Made by a program: the position numbers and the translations under genes. Positions 1 to 10,892 of a stretch of 64,000 bases of DNA are shown one piece after another (the first letter of the stretch is position 1; each line of letters opens with the position of its first letter). Location: NCBI GenBank assembly GCA_021234155.1, contig JAJEKV010000015.1, positions 1,708,852 to 1,772,851 on the forward strand, read 5' to 3'. Below the pieces are notes generated by a model that was given only the letters and a program-made list of their open reading frames with translations, ran no database searches and was not told the origin of the DNA. This DNA is from Isoetes taiwanensis. Its lineage: Eukaryota; Streptophyta; Lycopodiopsida; Isoetales; Isoetaceae.

Positions 1-450
1 TATCATTGTTATGACTTCCTTGATATGAAGAACAAAGACATAAATCAAGGCACAAATATACATGAACATGTTCAAAAACCCAAAAAAAAGAGTACATTGT
101 TCTTTTTCCTCTAATGCTTCAACTTTGTACTTGGAACAAGGAAAAAACATGAAAAAGAAAAGGAAAAAGATAAACCCTATTTGATAATTTCTTAAAGTTG
201 GTACATATATTGGTGTGGATTCTGGGCTAATCTATCTATTTTTCCAAGCCCACTCTATCTTAGGTTTAGCTAATCGATGTCCTAATAGATATGTCTGGAG
301 GTAAAGGTTGGACTATTAAACCTAAAAGATCACTTGGGCGGCAAAAAAATCAGGCTAAAATTTTCTTTTTTTTCGGCATTTTTTCCATTTACTTTAGCCA
401 TTTTTCTTGGCAAAATTGCCACAAAATAGCCATTTGGCTAACCTTAGCCA
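1..450. other. AT-rich flank without a recognised gene
   Basis: No coding similarity is visible. A short phrase resembling 'tagccatt' recurs around 395-455, just before recognisable retrotransposon gag sequence begins. No LTR is seen here, so the Ty3 element that follows lacks its 5' end within this window. Confidence 0.5.
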
Positions 451-910
451 TTATTTTATTCCATGGAAGGGACCATACAGAAACCAGTCAGCTCAAGGGT
501 CTTCATCTGGCAGGTCAATCAAAAGCTTCCTAGACAGCATTCCAAAAGAAAAGAGGGATGAATGCATCAAGAAACAACTCTGTTTCAGATGTTTCCAACC
601 AGGCCACAGAACACATACATGTCCTTTCGTCATGCAGGCAGCCTTGGCAGAGCTAGATGGATGGGAATCACCTACTGAACAAGATGAAGATGATGATCAG
701 GAGGAAGCCCAAGATTACATAGATGGTGAGTGTAAGATTTGTGCAGCTATTGAGACTGATAATGTTGCAAGTCAGTCCACGGTCATCTCAGCTGATGCTA
801 TAATAGATGATAAACCGTATGTAATTCTAATAGACACAGGTAGTTCACACAATTTTGCATCTCCTAGACTGGCGGCAAAGATTATTGAAGTCAAAGACCA
901 CGAAATCTAA
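407..910 (+). pseudogene. gag C-terminus with zinc knuckle and start of protease
   Basis: The reading frame has a CX2CX4HX4C knuckle (CFRCFQPGHRTHTC, about residues 58-71), the nucleic-acid-binding motif at the end of Ty3 gag. An acidic linker follows, then the protease active-site motif [10 protein letters not shown] near residue 140. The first roughly 20 residues come from unrelated flank, so the printed ATG is not a genuine gag start. The frame closes at 908-910. Protease sequence resumes in another frame (DLIVGMEFL at about 1040), so an indel lies near 895-905. Confidence 0.8.
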
Positions 911-2885
911 AACCTGCGGTCCAAGCATGGCAAATGGGGCAATTCGACATACAAAGGGAAGAAGAGTTAATTTTGACGTCGGATTGACCGGAATTAAGTT
1001 CACCATGGGAGCTGAGATAATGGATATTGGCAAATATGACTTGATAGTTGGAATGGAATTCCTCAAACCAGCTAAGGCAATCATTGACTGCGACAATAAA
1101 GAAATAGCAATCACCGCACCAGATGGCAAACGAATAGTGGTCAGAGGTAAGGAAATTCTTTCAGTAATGCAGTGTATAACTTTAAGCCAGTTGAATAAAT
1201 GCAATTTAAAGAAGGAGATCGAATATATCCTTAGGCTAGAAGCAATTCAACCTGATAGTGAGAAAATAACACAGGAGGAAAGCATAGAAAAATTGCCTAA
1301 GCCTATTGCTAAAATCATAAGAGAATTTTATGATGTTTTTCCGGATGATATCCGAGAGCTACCACCCTATAGAGGTGTGGAATATGAGGTTGCTCTAGCA
1401 CCAGATGCTAAGCCTACTAGCAAGGCTCCTTACAGGATGAGCACACCAGAACTTGGAGAGCTCAAGAAACAGTTGAAGGAGTTGTTGGAAATTGGTTTTA
1501 TAAGACCAAGTGTATCACACTTTGGGGCACCTATTCTCTTCGTGAAGAAGAAAGATGGAAGTCTAAGAATGTGTATAGATTACCGACAACTCAATAAGCA
1601 AACGGTAAAGAATAGATACGCATTACCAAGGGCAGATGATCTAATGGATCAACTTCAAGGGGCAAAGATATTTTCCAAAATTGACTTAAGGTCAGGATAC
1701 CACCAAATAAGAATAAAAGAAGAAGATGTTCATAAAACAGCTTTCAGAACACGCTATGGTCATTATGAATTTACAGTTATGCCCTTTGGCCTATCAAATG
1801 CACCAACAACGTTCATGAGGTTGATGAATGATATTTTCAGAGAGTTCTTGGACGATTTTATAATAGTGTTCTTCGACGACATCCTCATTTATAGTAAGTC
1901 AATCGAAGAACATGATCACCATCTGAGAAAAGCATTACAGAAGCTAAGAAGGCATAAGCTATTTGCCAAATTTTCCAAGTGTCACTTTGCCACCCCCAAA
2001 GTTGATTACTTGGGGCATATTGTATCAGCAGAAGGCATTGCAACAGATCCAGCAAAGATAGAAGCTATCATAGATTGGCCAGCACCAAGAAACGTTCCTG
2101 AAGTAAGAAGTTTCCTGGGTCTTGCAGGATACTACAGAAAATTTGTAAAGGACTTTGCTAAGTGGGCAACTCCTTTGACAAACCTCACAAAGAAACAGAA
2201 GGTAAAGAACTGGATGGACAATTGGATGCAAGAAGTACAAGTTTCTTTAAATAAGCTCAAAGAAGCCTTGACAACAGCTCCAGTTCTAACCTTACCTGAC
2301 CCCAAAAAAGATAAACTTGTAGCAACTGATGCAAGCATGATTGCCACAGGCGGGGTACTTATGCAGGAAGGAAGGGTAGTTGCATATGATTCAAAGAAGA
2401 TGAATGAAGCAGAACAACGATATCCGACTCATGATCAAGAACTATTGGCAGTAGTGAGGGCACTACGCATTTGGAGACATTACTTGTTAGGAAAGAAGTT
2501 CCAATTAGACACAGATCATCAGAGTTTGCAATATATATTCACACAACCGCTTCTAAATTTGAGACAAAGAAGGTGGATGGAGTTTTTAGAAGAATATGAC
2601 TTTGATATAGTCTATAAGCCCGGCAAATTGAATGTAGTTGCTGATGCTCTCTCTCGCAGACCAATAGTCACAAGAACACACTGCAATGCCATATCAACTT
2701 TGTCAAGTGAATTCGGCAGGAAAATTGAGGAGGCAATACCCTCTAGTGTGGAGTTCCAACAGGTTTGGGCAAGCCTTTGCAAGGATGCAAGGACAAACAA
2801 GGAAAGGGAACTTTTTAAGAATTATAAGAAGGAAGGCAAGCTTCTTTATCATAAGGATAAATTGTGTGTCCCAGAAGCATCATAA
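855..2885 (+). pseudogene. pol: protease end, reverse transcriptase and RNase H
   Basis: The open frame starts with the rest of the protease (DLIVGMEFL). A Ty3 reverse transcriptase follows: [39 protein letters not shown] and the catalytic FFDDILIYS at about residues 340-348. Next come the connection domain ([15 protein letters not shown]) and an RNase H with TDAS, the [10 protein letters not shown] region and DALSRR near residue 600. Both metal-binding aspartates of the polymerase site are present. The frame ends at 2885 because a 31-bp tandem duplication shifts the phase just before the integrase. The initiating ATG is arbitrary, since the natural product is an internal part of a polyprotein. 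Confidence 0.9.
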
Positions 2886-2911
2886 GGATAAATTGTGTGT
2901 CCCAGAAGCAT
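2850..2911 (+). repeat. 31-bp tandem duplication inside pol
   Basis: The 31 bases at 2850-2880 are repeated exactly at 2881-2911. Because 31 is not a multiple of three, the duplication moves the downstream integrase into another frame and creates the stop that closes the upstream frame. The two units are identical, so this is probably a recent slippage event. Confidence 0.95.
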
Positions 2912-4275
2912 CAGGAGTGAGAAAATTGATTCTCAATGATACTCACAATAGCCCAATTGCAGGTCATGCAGGCTTTATGAAAACTTACTTCAAGATAAGA
3001 AGTAGTTACTTCTGGCCAGGTATGAAGAAGGACATTGCCAATTATATTCGGCAATGCCAATTACGTCAACAAACCAAGGCCGAACAACTTCGCATTCCTG
3101 GAGCCCTAGAGCCATTAGCAATTCCAGATGCCAAGTGGGAAATAGTGAGTATGGATTTTATCACGGGCCTTCCAAGAACAGCAAGGGGGCATGACGCGCT
3201 CATGGTAGTGGTCGATAAACTTTCAAAGATGGCACATTTCTTGCCATGTAGAACAACAGACACTGCCCTAGATACAGCCTTGCTCTTCACTAAAGAAATT
3301 TTCAGACTTCATGGCATGCCTAGGGGAATAATATCGGATAGAGATCTGAAATTTATAAGTGCATTTTGGAAGGACTTCTTTGGAACCATTGGCACAAAGC
3401 TTTGTATGAGTACAGCTTATCATCCTCAAACAGATGGTCAAACAGAAAGAACAAACAGAATTTTGGAAGATATGTTGAGACACTATGTGTGGAACAAACA
3501 GACGAAATGGGAGGACTACATATACTTGGTAGAATTTGTATACAATAGTACCAAGCAAGAATCATCACAGATGTCCCCGTTTATGATTAATTATGGATAC
3601 CAATGTCTCACACCTGACACGTGGCATAATCCGGTGTCAAAAGTTGAAGTCTCTCAACAAATGTTAGAAGATATGCAACAGCTAGTGCAAGAAGTTTGGG
3701 AATATTTGATAGCAGCTAGAAGCCGTCAAAAGAGCTTAGCAGATAAGCATAGAACAGTGAGAGATTTTCAAGTTGGAGATAACGTATGGCTAAAGATCAA
3801 AGTTAAGCAAGCCAAGCTCAGAATTGGAAATTGCAAGAAATTGGCACCAAGATGGGCGGGACCATTTAAAATTATTGAGAGAGTTGGGAATCAGTCCTAT
3901 AGATTAGACTTACCCGCTCATCTAAAGGTTCATAAAGTCTTCCACGTTAGTCTGCTTAAGAGGCATACCCCAAACCCGGAAGAGATTTTGGAGACTCCAA
4001 CTTTATTGGAAATGACAGAGGAGCATGTTGAAATTGTTCCTGAAATCATCCTTGACAAAGCACTCAAGAAAACGCGAAGATCGGAATTTCTTCAGTACTT
4101 AGTCAAATGGAAGCACGTGCCAGTGGAAGATGCAACTTGGGTACTGAAACAAGATTTAGAAAGACAATACCCAGAATTTATGAACCAATTCGACGGCCAA
4201 GTCATCTCCGAAATGGCCAACATCGAATGTATAGGTCCGCCATTGTTAAAATCTGTAATAGAGTATCTAAGTTAG
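2889..4275 (+). pseudogene. integrase with chromodomain-like C-terminus
   Basis: This segment continues pol after the 31-bp duplication, in a different frame. It shows the zinc-binding HHCC region (AGHAGFMKTYFKIRSSYFWP and following), but the last cysteine pair is damaged: the segment reads CQLRQQ where CxxC is expected. The catalytic core keeps all three acidic residues: MDFITGLP, SDRDLKFIS and QTDGQTERTN. The GPF/Y region follows (GPFKIIERVG), then HVSLLKRH and a terminal chromodomain-like stretch (EFLQYLVKWKH... DATWV). That stretch is the signature of chromoviruses, whose integrase can be guided to heterochromatin. An open frame extends upstream to 2686, but that part is only a shadow of RNase H. 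Confidence 0.88.
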
Positions 4276-4991
4276 TAAATACTTTGTAGTTAGTTATGAT
4301 AATTACAAAGTATAGAGATTATCATGTCTTAGATAAGTCTAGAAGAAGAGTGTGGGCAATGATGAGATCATCCATAAGACGTTCTCTATGCCATTACGCT
4401 CTGCAAGTGTACATGACCATGGGGGGGTCATATAAAAATAAAAGTGATCATGGGCAATGAAGGATACAACTGCATGTTCCTAAGCTTAAACCATGAAACC
4501 ATGAAGCACAATGGGGTGCATGATTAACGGGGGGAGATCATGCACAAGGTAGCTACTATCATGGGCAATGATAGGATCATCTTAAATGATTCTTAGCTTA
4601 AACCGTATGGCCATGATCGTATGCAGTTAGAAAAAGGTATAGTGAGTAGTAAGGGGGGTGGTCCCCTTAAAACCACAATTTATAATTTAAACTAACGTAA
4701 TGTGCTACTCATTGCAGGGAAGTGAATTCAAGCAAATACGAGGGAGCGCATTACGAGAAGTTAGGAGTTAAGAATTTTAGTAGATAGCTTAAACTCCTAA
4801 ACTTAAAGTATGAATTGATGTGTCCAATTCATAATATTTTGTTATAAATAAACTTGAAAATACTTACGTATAAGCTTGCAAGGATATTCTTCCAAGCTAC
4901 TGTTGTAAAAACAAATATATATCGGAAGTTATGCAGGTTCGAAAACCTTACTTTAATGCTGCGGACAACATTATTCTAAGGGGGGGGAGAA
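4276..4991 (+). other. Ty3 3' untranslated region with polypurine tract
   Basis: No coding signal is seen between the integrase stop and the LTR. Phrases such as 'catgggcaatgatgagatcat' variants recur around 4355-4580. The purine run AAGGGGGGGGAGA at 4978-4990, one base before the LTR, is the expected plus-strand priming site. Confidence 0.7.
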
Positions 4992-6596
4992 TGTGACGTT
5001 CCCCTAAAATATAAGGTATGTATACGTATATTTTGGGCCACGTCACCATACAAATCCAGTATGACTTAGATTTGTAAGTTCAAGTCACATTAAAATGTAA
5101 CTTGATTAACCTTAGGAAAGGATATATCCACGTGGCACTACATGATTGGGGTAGCTGGCCACGTGTTCGCATCCCATTGGACAAGGTGTCAACCCTAACC
5201 CTAACTTGCCTATAAATACCTAACCCTAACCCAGAAGACACTTTTGCTCCTCCCACTCTTGAGGCTATTGTCACAACCGGAGTTCAGAATCAAGATCCAG
5301 AAGCTGCAGCATAGCACGGTTTAGCGACCCAAGCAGCGTGGACGTGTTGGATTCAGTAGCAGTAATCTCAAACATTGAAGAATCAATGGAGACCCCAGGA
5401 TCAGGAGGCAATGCGTCAGGAGCAGGTATTTTGAAGCAGTTTCAGCTATAGAGATGTAGTTGAGTCATGTATTCTAGTAGAGCTTTCCTAGAATCACTAT
5501 TGCACCTCATGAACCGAATCAATGAACCCTAATTCCCTAGTTAGATTCATGTGATTAGGTTAGATCTTATTCTTATTGTTCATATGTTATGGATATGATG
5601 TGGTTGATCTCTTGTTATGCTCCTCATGTATTGGGAAGATGGGTAGAGACCTAGCAGCCTTAAGTATGATGCTTCTAGATAGACCCATAATACCTATTAT
5701 ATGCGGCCTGTGCATAGAGCCCACCAGACTAAGGGAGTTATGGAATGACTGAGCACCATATAACGGGATCAGTGACGAGATGGAGGAATAGTCCCTGCTG
5801 AGCGCGGCTACTGGCGACTTGGGCGCACTAGGCCTATGGTCGGTCACTTCGTGTGGGCCGGGCATGGGTTCGTCACCCCCTGGATCAATGGTGCCGCCCT
5901 GATCCTGAAGAGCTGCAGGTGCCGGCCTGGTTCTTGCTTTTGGGGGGTTAAAGACGTGAACGAACGTGTGTCGCCACGATCCTCTAGTCGCCCATCGAAT
6001 CACTTATTTCCGGGAAGGGGAGATGCAACCCGACCTTGCCTCATCGGACCAGGGAGATGAAACCTGGAGTAGTCTCTTAGGGTGAATCCAAGAGATTGCG
6101 TATCCGGCGGCTACAGTCACGCTATAGCTCGTTTTAGCTCATCTGCAAAGTATGCACAGGAGGGGCGGATGGAGTGGTCAACCCTTAGCCATTGTCTTAT
6201 AGCCAGCCCCGCCATTGTTATACTTCCGTCTGTATCTATCTTGAGACCTAGCCGTCAGTGTGCTTTCCCCACGAGTCAGAGCCTGGGTAGAAGCTTTATT
6301 GTTTTATGGTGTATTGATCCTTCTGACGATTCTATGGATGGATGGATTGAGCTACCCTTCGAGGTAGACTTATTATTATTGTTGTTGTTAGTTGCTAGTA
6401 CTGACATTTAGTTATATGCTTCCGCTGTTATTAGGAGTCCATAGGGGACGGATTTACGAGACACCTCCGTGTCCCTTACCGTTCTAGCCATCCCTAGAAC
6501 GGGATAGATGGAGGGCCCATCCAGTGGACGACACTGGTTGGGGGATTTTCCGTGGAGTGTACGGTGGTTACCGTATATTGTGCGGGGAGCGTCACA
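4992..6596 (+). repeat. 3' LTR (1,605 bp)
   Basis: The LTR begins TGTGACG directly after the polypurine tract and ends CGTCACA, giving perfect 7-bp inverted termini with the canonical TG...CA. Reading frames inside it do not resemble proteins. The left part holds a promoter-like region (CCAAT-type sequence near 5173-5180 and a TATA box). The 5' partner lies outside the window or is lost, so LTR divergence and a target duplication cannot be assessed. Confidence 0.88.
5192..5233 (+). promoter_or_regulatory. LTR TATA box between telomere-like CCCTAA repeats
   Basis: TATAAATA at 5211-5218 is the likely TATA box of the LTR promoter. It is flanked by CCCTAACCCTAA-type blocks at 5192-5205 and about 5220-5233. 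These resemble plant telo-box elements, found in promoters of plant translation and cell-cycle genes. The promoter role is inferred from position in the LTR. Confidence 0.6.
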
Positions 6597-6597
6597 A

Positions 6598-7294
6598 ATA
6601 CCTCATCTACGATCCCAATTGTAGTTTATTTCTTCAGAAGGCCATGTATTGTAATGCCATGGGAATGAGTTTAACATCCTAAATAATATAACTCTCCAAG
6701 GTCCTTACCATTGTGTCTTTAAATACATTCTGTAATTGACGTGTATTGCTATTCTATAGTTGACGATTGATAAAATAAAGATATTCTGTAGTTTTTTTAT
6801 TGCATACAAACCCCGGTCTGGCATGAATATAGACATTGTAATCATGATCTGCAATGCCCTGAAACAATATATGCCTCAATCAAAAGTTCCGAAATAGCCA
6901 GCTTTCACATCAGTAATGCATGAAGGAAGCTAGGAAATTTAAAACAGCATCTCAACATGTCAATAGTTTTCTAAACATCAGTACTACTTTAGAACAAATC
7001 TGAAGGCCTATCTCCTTTTGCCTGAAAAGAATATCTAGTTCCGTAAGGCCAAGGAAAAGTACCTAGATATGCACCTATCTAGTAGTCTCTGTCAATTAGG
7101 GGTCAATAAACTCACTGTAACTGGAAATAATCGAGAGGGCAAGTAGCTAACACCCCTGGAGCTGCAAAAAGTGCCGCCAAGATGTAAGAAACCATTATAG
7201 TAAGATGACAGCTTCTAAAATCGGCTTTCCCATTATTGGATGGGTTTGAGGAAGAGAGATCGTGGGCTTGCATTATTCGAGAATTCGACCTCAC
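6598..7294 (-). pseudogene. GT14 / core-2/I-branching (DUF266) glycosyltransferase relic
   Basis: Two exon-like blocks on the minus strand fit a plant GT14 family protein, a Golgi type II membrane glycosyltransferase. The block at about 7126-7294 ends with GVLATCPLDYFQ, comparable to the family's 'LPLD-LW-FF' segment. After an intron, a block from about 6858 downward reads YNVYIHARPGFVC, then KTTEYLYFINRQL, a stop, and KDTMVRTLES. This matches the family pattern of an 'IYVH..PGF' strand followed by 'NRQ..NS' and 'TM..AE'. A TAG interrupts it after NRQL, and the locus stops at the Ty3 LTR. The family call rests on short motifs recalled from the family. Confidence 0.5.
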
Positions 7295-8421
7295 AAATCA
7301 TAGTCTGGTCATATTAACGATTTGTAGATTAATGATCTGACATTAATAAAAGCCTGACTTGAATAGATTAGGGAACTTATTAGTAAAAGATTGGCGGAAT
7401 CATGTGGGTTTCGATTAGTTTAACAAACCCAGGGTTCGACCGAAATCAGTATCTCAAATGGATAGCAAAAATCCATGGCCAGCAACATCCTGGAACCTAA
7501 GAAACCCAAATGAAAAAAATGTAGATTAATTCAACTAAAGAGGCAAACTTGTGTTCAAATTAAACGTAGCAGGACTGAAACACAAATTGGTCGAAACAAT
7601 ATTGAAATGCAAATATTTGCGGAACTTTATCATTAGAAGAGCAAAATTCGATTTTGTTGATTCTGCCCAGCGCTGAAGTTTCAGGCATAAGCTTTTCCAC
7701 AGATTTGTCGTGTCGTTTTGATGAAGGGAGGTGCACCCAGATCTATACATACGATTCTGAAAAAGTCGGCACAAGCCTTCCAGTCGCAGTTCATAGTCGG
7801 CACATGCTGCATCAACAAAAGCTCCCAAACGCTGCATCAGAAACAACGCCAACAAACTTCAATCTCACTTTGAAGAAGGCGCCCTCTCTTTTAAACGAAG
7901 CCAAGGAGAATCCCGGAGGATTCTGGAACCTGTACCAGAAGCTTGTAGCATCTTCTACACCGAACGAAGAAACTTCTAGCACAAACTACTTCCTTCTAAA
8001 AATTTTAAGAGCTTACACGTGTATAAGTCTGACCAATAATATTTAAACAATTAGCTATCTTTAACCTGGCCCCTTATCCTCTATATTACAATTATATATT
8101 AGAGATATATGTGAACTTCATTCGACAATGTGTCCGAAATTAAAAATCATACATTCTTGTTATATAAGGTTTTGAAAGATTTTTAAGGGTATTTGTATAG
8201 GAATATTGGAAATACTGATGGCAGCATGGTGTTAGGTTTAGGGCTTTTTTTTCGTGAACGAGGGATGGCGCGTTGTTGCAGATGGCGATCCTTCACATGG
8301 GTTGCTATTTTGGTGCTTTGCACGTGCCGAATTCTTGCCCCTGTGGTTGTTTTCTTGCATGCGAAGTTTGGAACTCCTGTGTGCATTCATCTGTTGTTCC
8401 TTTGCTCTATCATATGACTTT

Positions 8422-8502
8422 CCCTTGCTGAAAGCCTGATAGGTCTTACTATATTGTAAAGCCCCTTGCTGAAAGCCTGATAGGTCCTACTATATTGTAA
8501 AG
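8422..8502. repeat. 41-bp tandem duplication
   Basis: The unit 'CCCTTGCTGAAAGCCTGATA...' at 8422-8462 recurs at 8463-8502 with one substitution. It has no coding role that I can see. Confidence 0.9.
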
Positions 8503-9266
8503 CGTCTTTATGAGCTACTTTAAATTTCAATTTTAGGCTATCTCTCCATTTAATTTAATGTAATCTAAGTGCAATTATTGGAGAAAAGATACCACATTGT
8601 ACAAATTGTAGGTCGAGTGGTAGTGATTCTTCATCTATTGAATCCAATTATTCGCTACTCTTCTGCATAGATGGTACATTTATCCTGCAAATTCATCAAC
8701 TTATAGAAAGTAAAACCCCACAGGGTACTCTATTTACCACCCAACCGGACCAACTAGAAGAGATGTCACCAAGTCAAGCTACTCCGCAAGACTGTATAAG
8801 AACAAGCTCCTTCTAGCCACCAACCACTGGTGTTATATGAACTCCTTCTAATGATACGATCAAGCAAGATGTAAGAGAAAATACTGCAGAGCAAGGCTAG
8901 GCTCTTCATGAAGCAGATCTAGTTGTGCAGTCAGCTTAGACCCCTATGCACCTTTCTTGTCATAACTTTCAAACCATAAGGAATCTATGGACAACCAAGC
9001 CCAATCTGGAAACTGGACTTCAAGTGCTTTCCAACAAGTAAGGATCATCAATTTCTGAGTTGTGGTCGCAGAGATATCACGTCTCAAAGTTGTCCTTCTA
9101 TTTATAGGTAACATCATCTTTTTTTTGCCTTCTTTTTTTAAATAAAAGTCAAGGTTTATTTTTAGCTCTCTCTTTGATAATATCAAGGTTTAGACATACT
9201 GGATGGCTTTCTTACTTGATCATATTAATAAATATTATTCCATGCAAGGCCACTCCCCGAGCACCA

Positions 9267-9381
9267 TATCAATTCCTTCCCTTCTCAAGACTGATCGTCC
9301 TCGATCATCTTTCTTAAAGATTTACATCCATTCTCAAAGACTATCAATTCCTTCCCGTCTCAAGACTGATCGTCCTCGATC
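9267..9381. repeat. 40-bp direct repeat spaced 75 bp apart
   Basis: The 40 bases from 9267 recur at 9342-9381 with one mismatch (CCCTTCTC versus CCCGTCTC). The core contains the self-complementary GATCGTCCTCGATC. Confidence 0.9.
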
Positions 9382-10497
9382 GCGATTATATCTGAAAGGA
9401 AACCATCAAACCTTCTTTTTCAAAGTTGATATTTGATCAACTTTTAAAAAAGCATATTAGTCCTTCCCTTCTCAGAAATACTTATTTCCTCGAGAAAGTC
9501 TCCAAAAACCACAAGTTGAACATCAACTTAATTTGTCTCAATTAGTTTAAAATAAAATATTTACTAACCTCCGCTAGAAGCTTTGGACATGGCATGTACT
9601 CATTCCAAACACTTGGACCTAGCATCAGCCCATTCCAATCACCTGGACAAGAGCAACAACTCTTTCCCTTCTCTTGGACAAGACCTGACCTATTGTGTTG
9701 ATGTCTGGATCAATAGGTTCTTCAATTGTGCCTTCAGTCATGCCAGGATCTCTTTGGTGTTGCAGTTTTCCATCATTTGAATACTGGCAGAACAATCAGA
9801 TATTGTGGGGGCAACTACAGGCTTATGAAACTGATAAATCTTTTTCCTCTTAGAGGAGTTCTTGCTTTCCTCTTCTAGCCTTCTTCTGGTGGCCATGCCT
9901 AGATCTCCCTTCTTCCTTGTCATAGTAGCAAACTAAAGAGAGCATCAAATGAGCGATTAAGAGGAAGTCCCATACCTTCATATATTTATGGTAATCGGGA
10001 GTATTGTACCGGCCCTAATCCTAAAGGCAAGTCTTTCCATCATCTATTTCCAGCTTGATCCTGGCCATTCCAGTGTAACATAATTTAAATGCATCTTCAC
10101 TCCAGAGCTTAAGTCCTTATGCAAGTACACGCTCGGGATGCCATCGTGGTCGCAGCGATTGCTCACGATTTTTTTCAAACCCTAATTCTTTAGATTTTCG
10201 GTATCGAGAATTGACAAAGAAACTGTTCATGAAAGTGCAAATAAAATGTCATGGTTAGTCATATCATGTTGTATAAAGAACATAAGATACATATTTGTAT
10301 TCAGTCTCTGTGTATCCATCTTCAAACCTTGAACCATAGTTTTAGATGAAAATATGAAGCACAATAAAAGCACAATAGATCGTGTTTATTTTGTATTAGA
10401 TGCCTCAATCCAGACAACCAGGCCCAGATGGAAAGAAGAGAATGAAAAAACGTCAGGAAATGTCTATCCATGCAGGAAGAAGCCCTTACCCTGCATG

Positions 10498-10646
10498 GTT
10501 CAAGAGGAAGAGGGAGGAAACTGTTGAGACGAAGAAGAAATGCCGATTTGAGAAGTTGAAGAAGACTCCTGCCATAAAAAAAAAAACTAAACCAGAGGTC
10601 CAAAACTGCATGTAAAATATGCATGCATGCATGCTCCTCCTCATGA
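10498..10646 (+). repeat. left inverted arm
   Basis: This arm runs from GGTTCAAGAGGAAGAG to ATGCATGCTCCTCCTCATGAG. Its reverse complement is found at 13683-13828 with roughly 85-90% identity by eye. One strand is purine-rich and could encode a lysine/arginine-rich peptide. Confidence 0.85.
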
Positions 10647-10731
10647 GAATCTCGATCCTACAGAGTGGATCGATTTTTGTAAATGATCGTGGCAAAATAT
10701 TTGGAAAATGTAGGTAGTTAGGAAGAGAATT

Positions 10732-10743
10732 TGGTATCAAAGC
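10732..10743 (+). other. candidate tRNA-iMet primer binding site
   Basis: TGGTATCAAAGC differs at one base from TGGTATCAGAGC, the usual initiator-methionine tRNA primer site of plant Ty3 elements, and is preceded by AATT as is common. It implies that the 5' LTR ends just upstream, around 10730, although no clear CA terminus is visible. Confidence 0.6.
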
Positions 10744-10892
10744 TAAGTCTTTCCTAGAATCTGTGACGATGGCTCATCGTTTTAACATTCCTGAAGACCA
10801 GTACCAGCAGGCATTAAGAACTGCTGATTTCATTGCTACCCAGATAATAGAGATGTTAGACCGTCAGTTAATATAGCCGAGTTGTTCACCTT

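Larger units (their letters stand above)
451..6596 (+). mobile_element. 5'-truncated Ty3/Gypsy chromovirus LTR retrotransposon
   Basis: In order the element shows a gag zinc knuckle, aspartic protease, reverse transcriptase, RNase H, integrase and a C-terminal chromodomain-like segment, then a purine tract and a long 3' LTR. This is the Ty3 gene order, and the chromodomain marks a chromovirus. The N-terminal gag, primer site and 5' LTR are absent. The reading frame is broken near 900 and again near 2880, so this copy cannot make a complete polyprotein. Its 3' LTR ends two bases before a GT14 gene relic, so it may have inserted into that locus. A second, more decayed copy of the same family lies at about 39.4-40.8 kb. 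Confidence 0.9.
7300..10490. other. intergenic, no recognised gene
   Basis: I see no domain in this stretch on either strand. The longest open frames (7654-8046 plus, 7535-7855 minus, 8944-9186 minus) have no recognisable motif. Two local duplications are listed separately. The sequence is moderately AT-rich and resembles decayed repeat DNA. Confidence 0.5.

Noticed and set aside
5587-6411. Open frames inside the Ty3 LTR (138 aa minus, 109 aa plus)
   Set aside because: They lie within a clearly defined LTR and have no motif. They are chance frames in moderately GC-rich LTR sequence.
8600-8680. tRNA-like phrase GGTCGAGTGGTAG near 8612
   Set aside because: No cloverleaf with paired acceptor and T arms could be drawn, and box B is missing.
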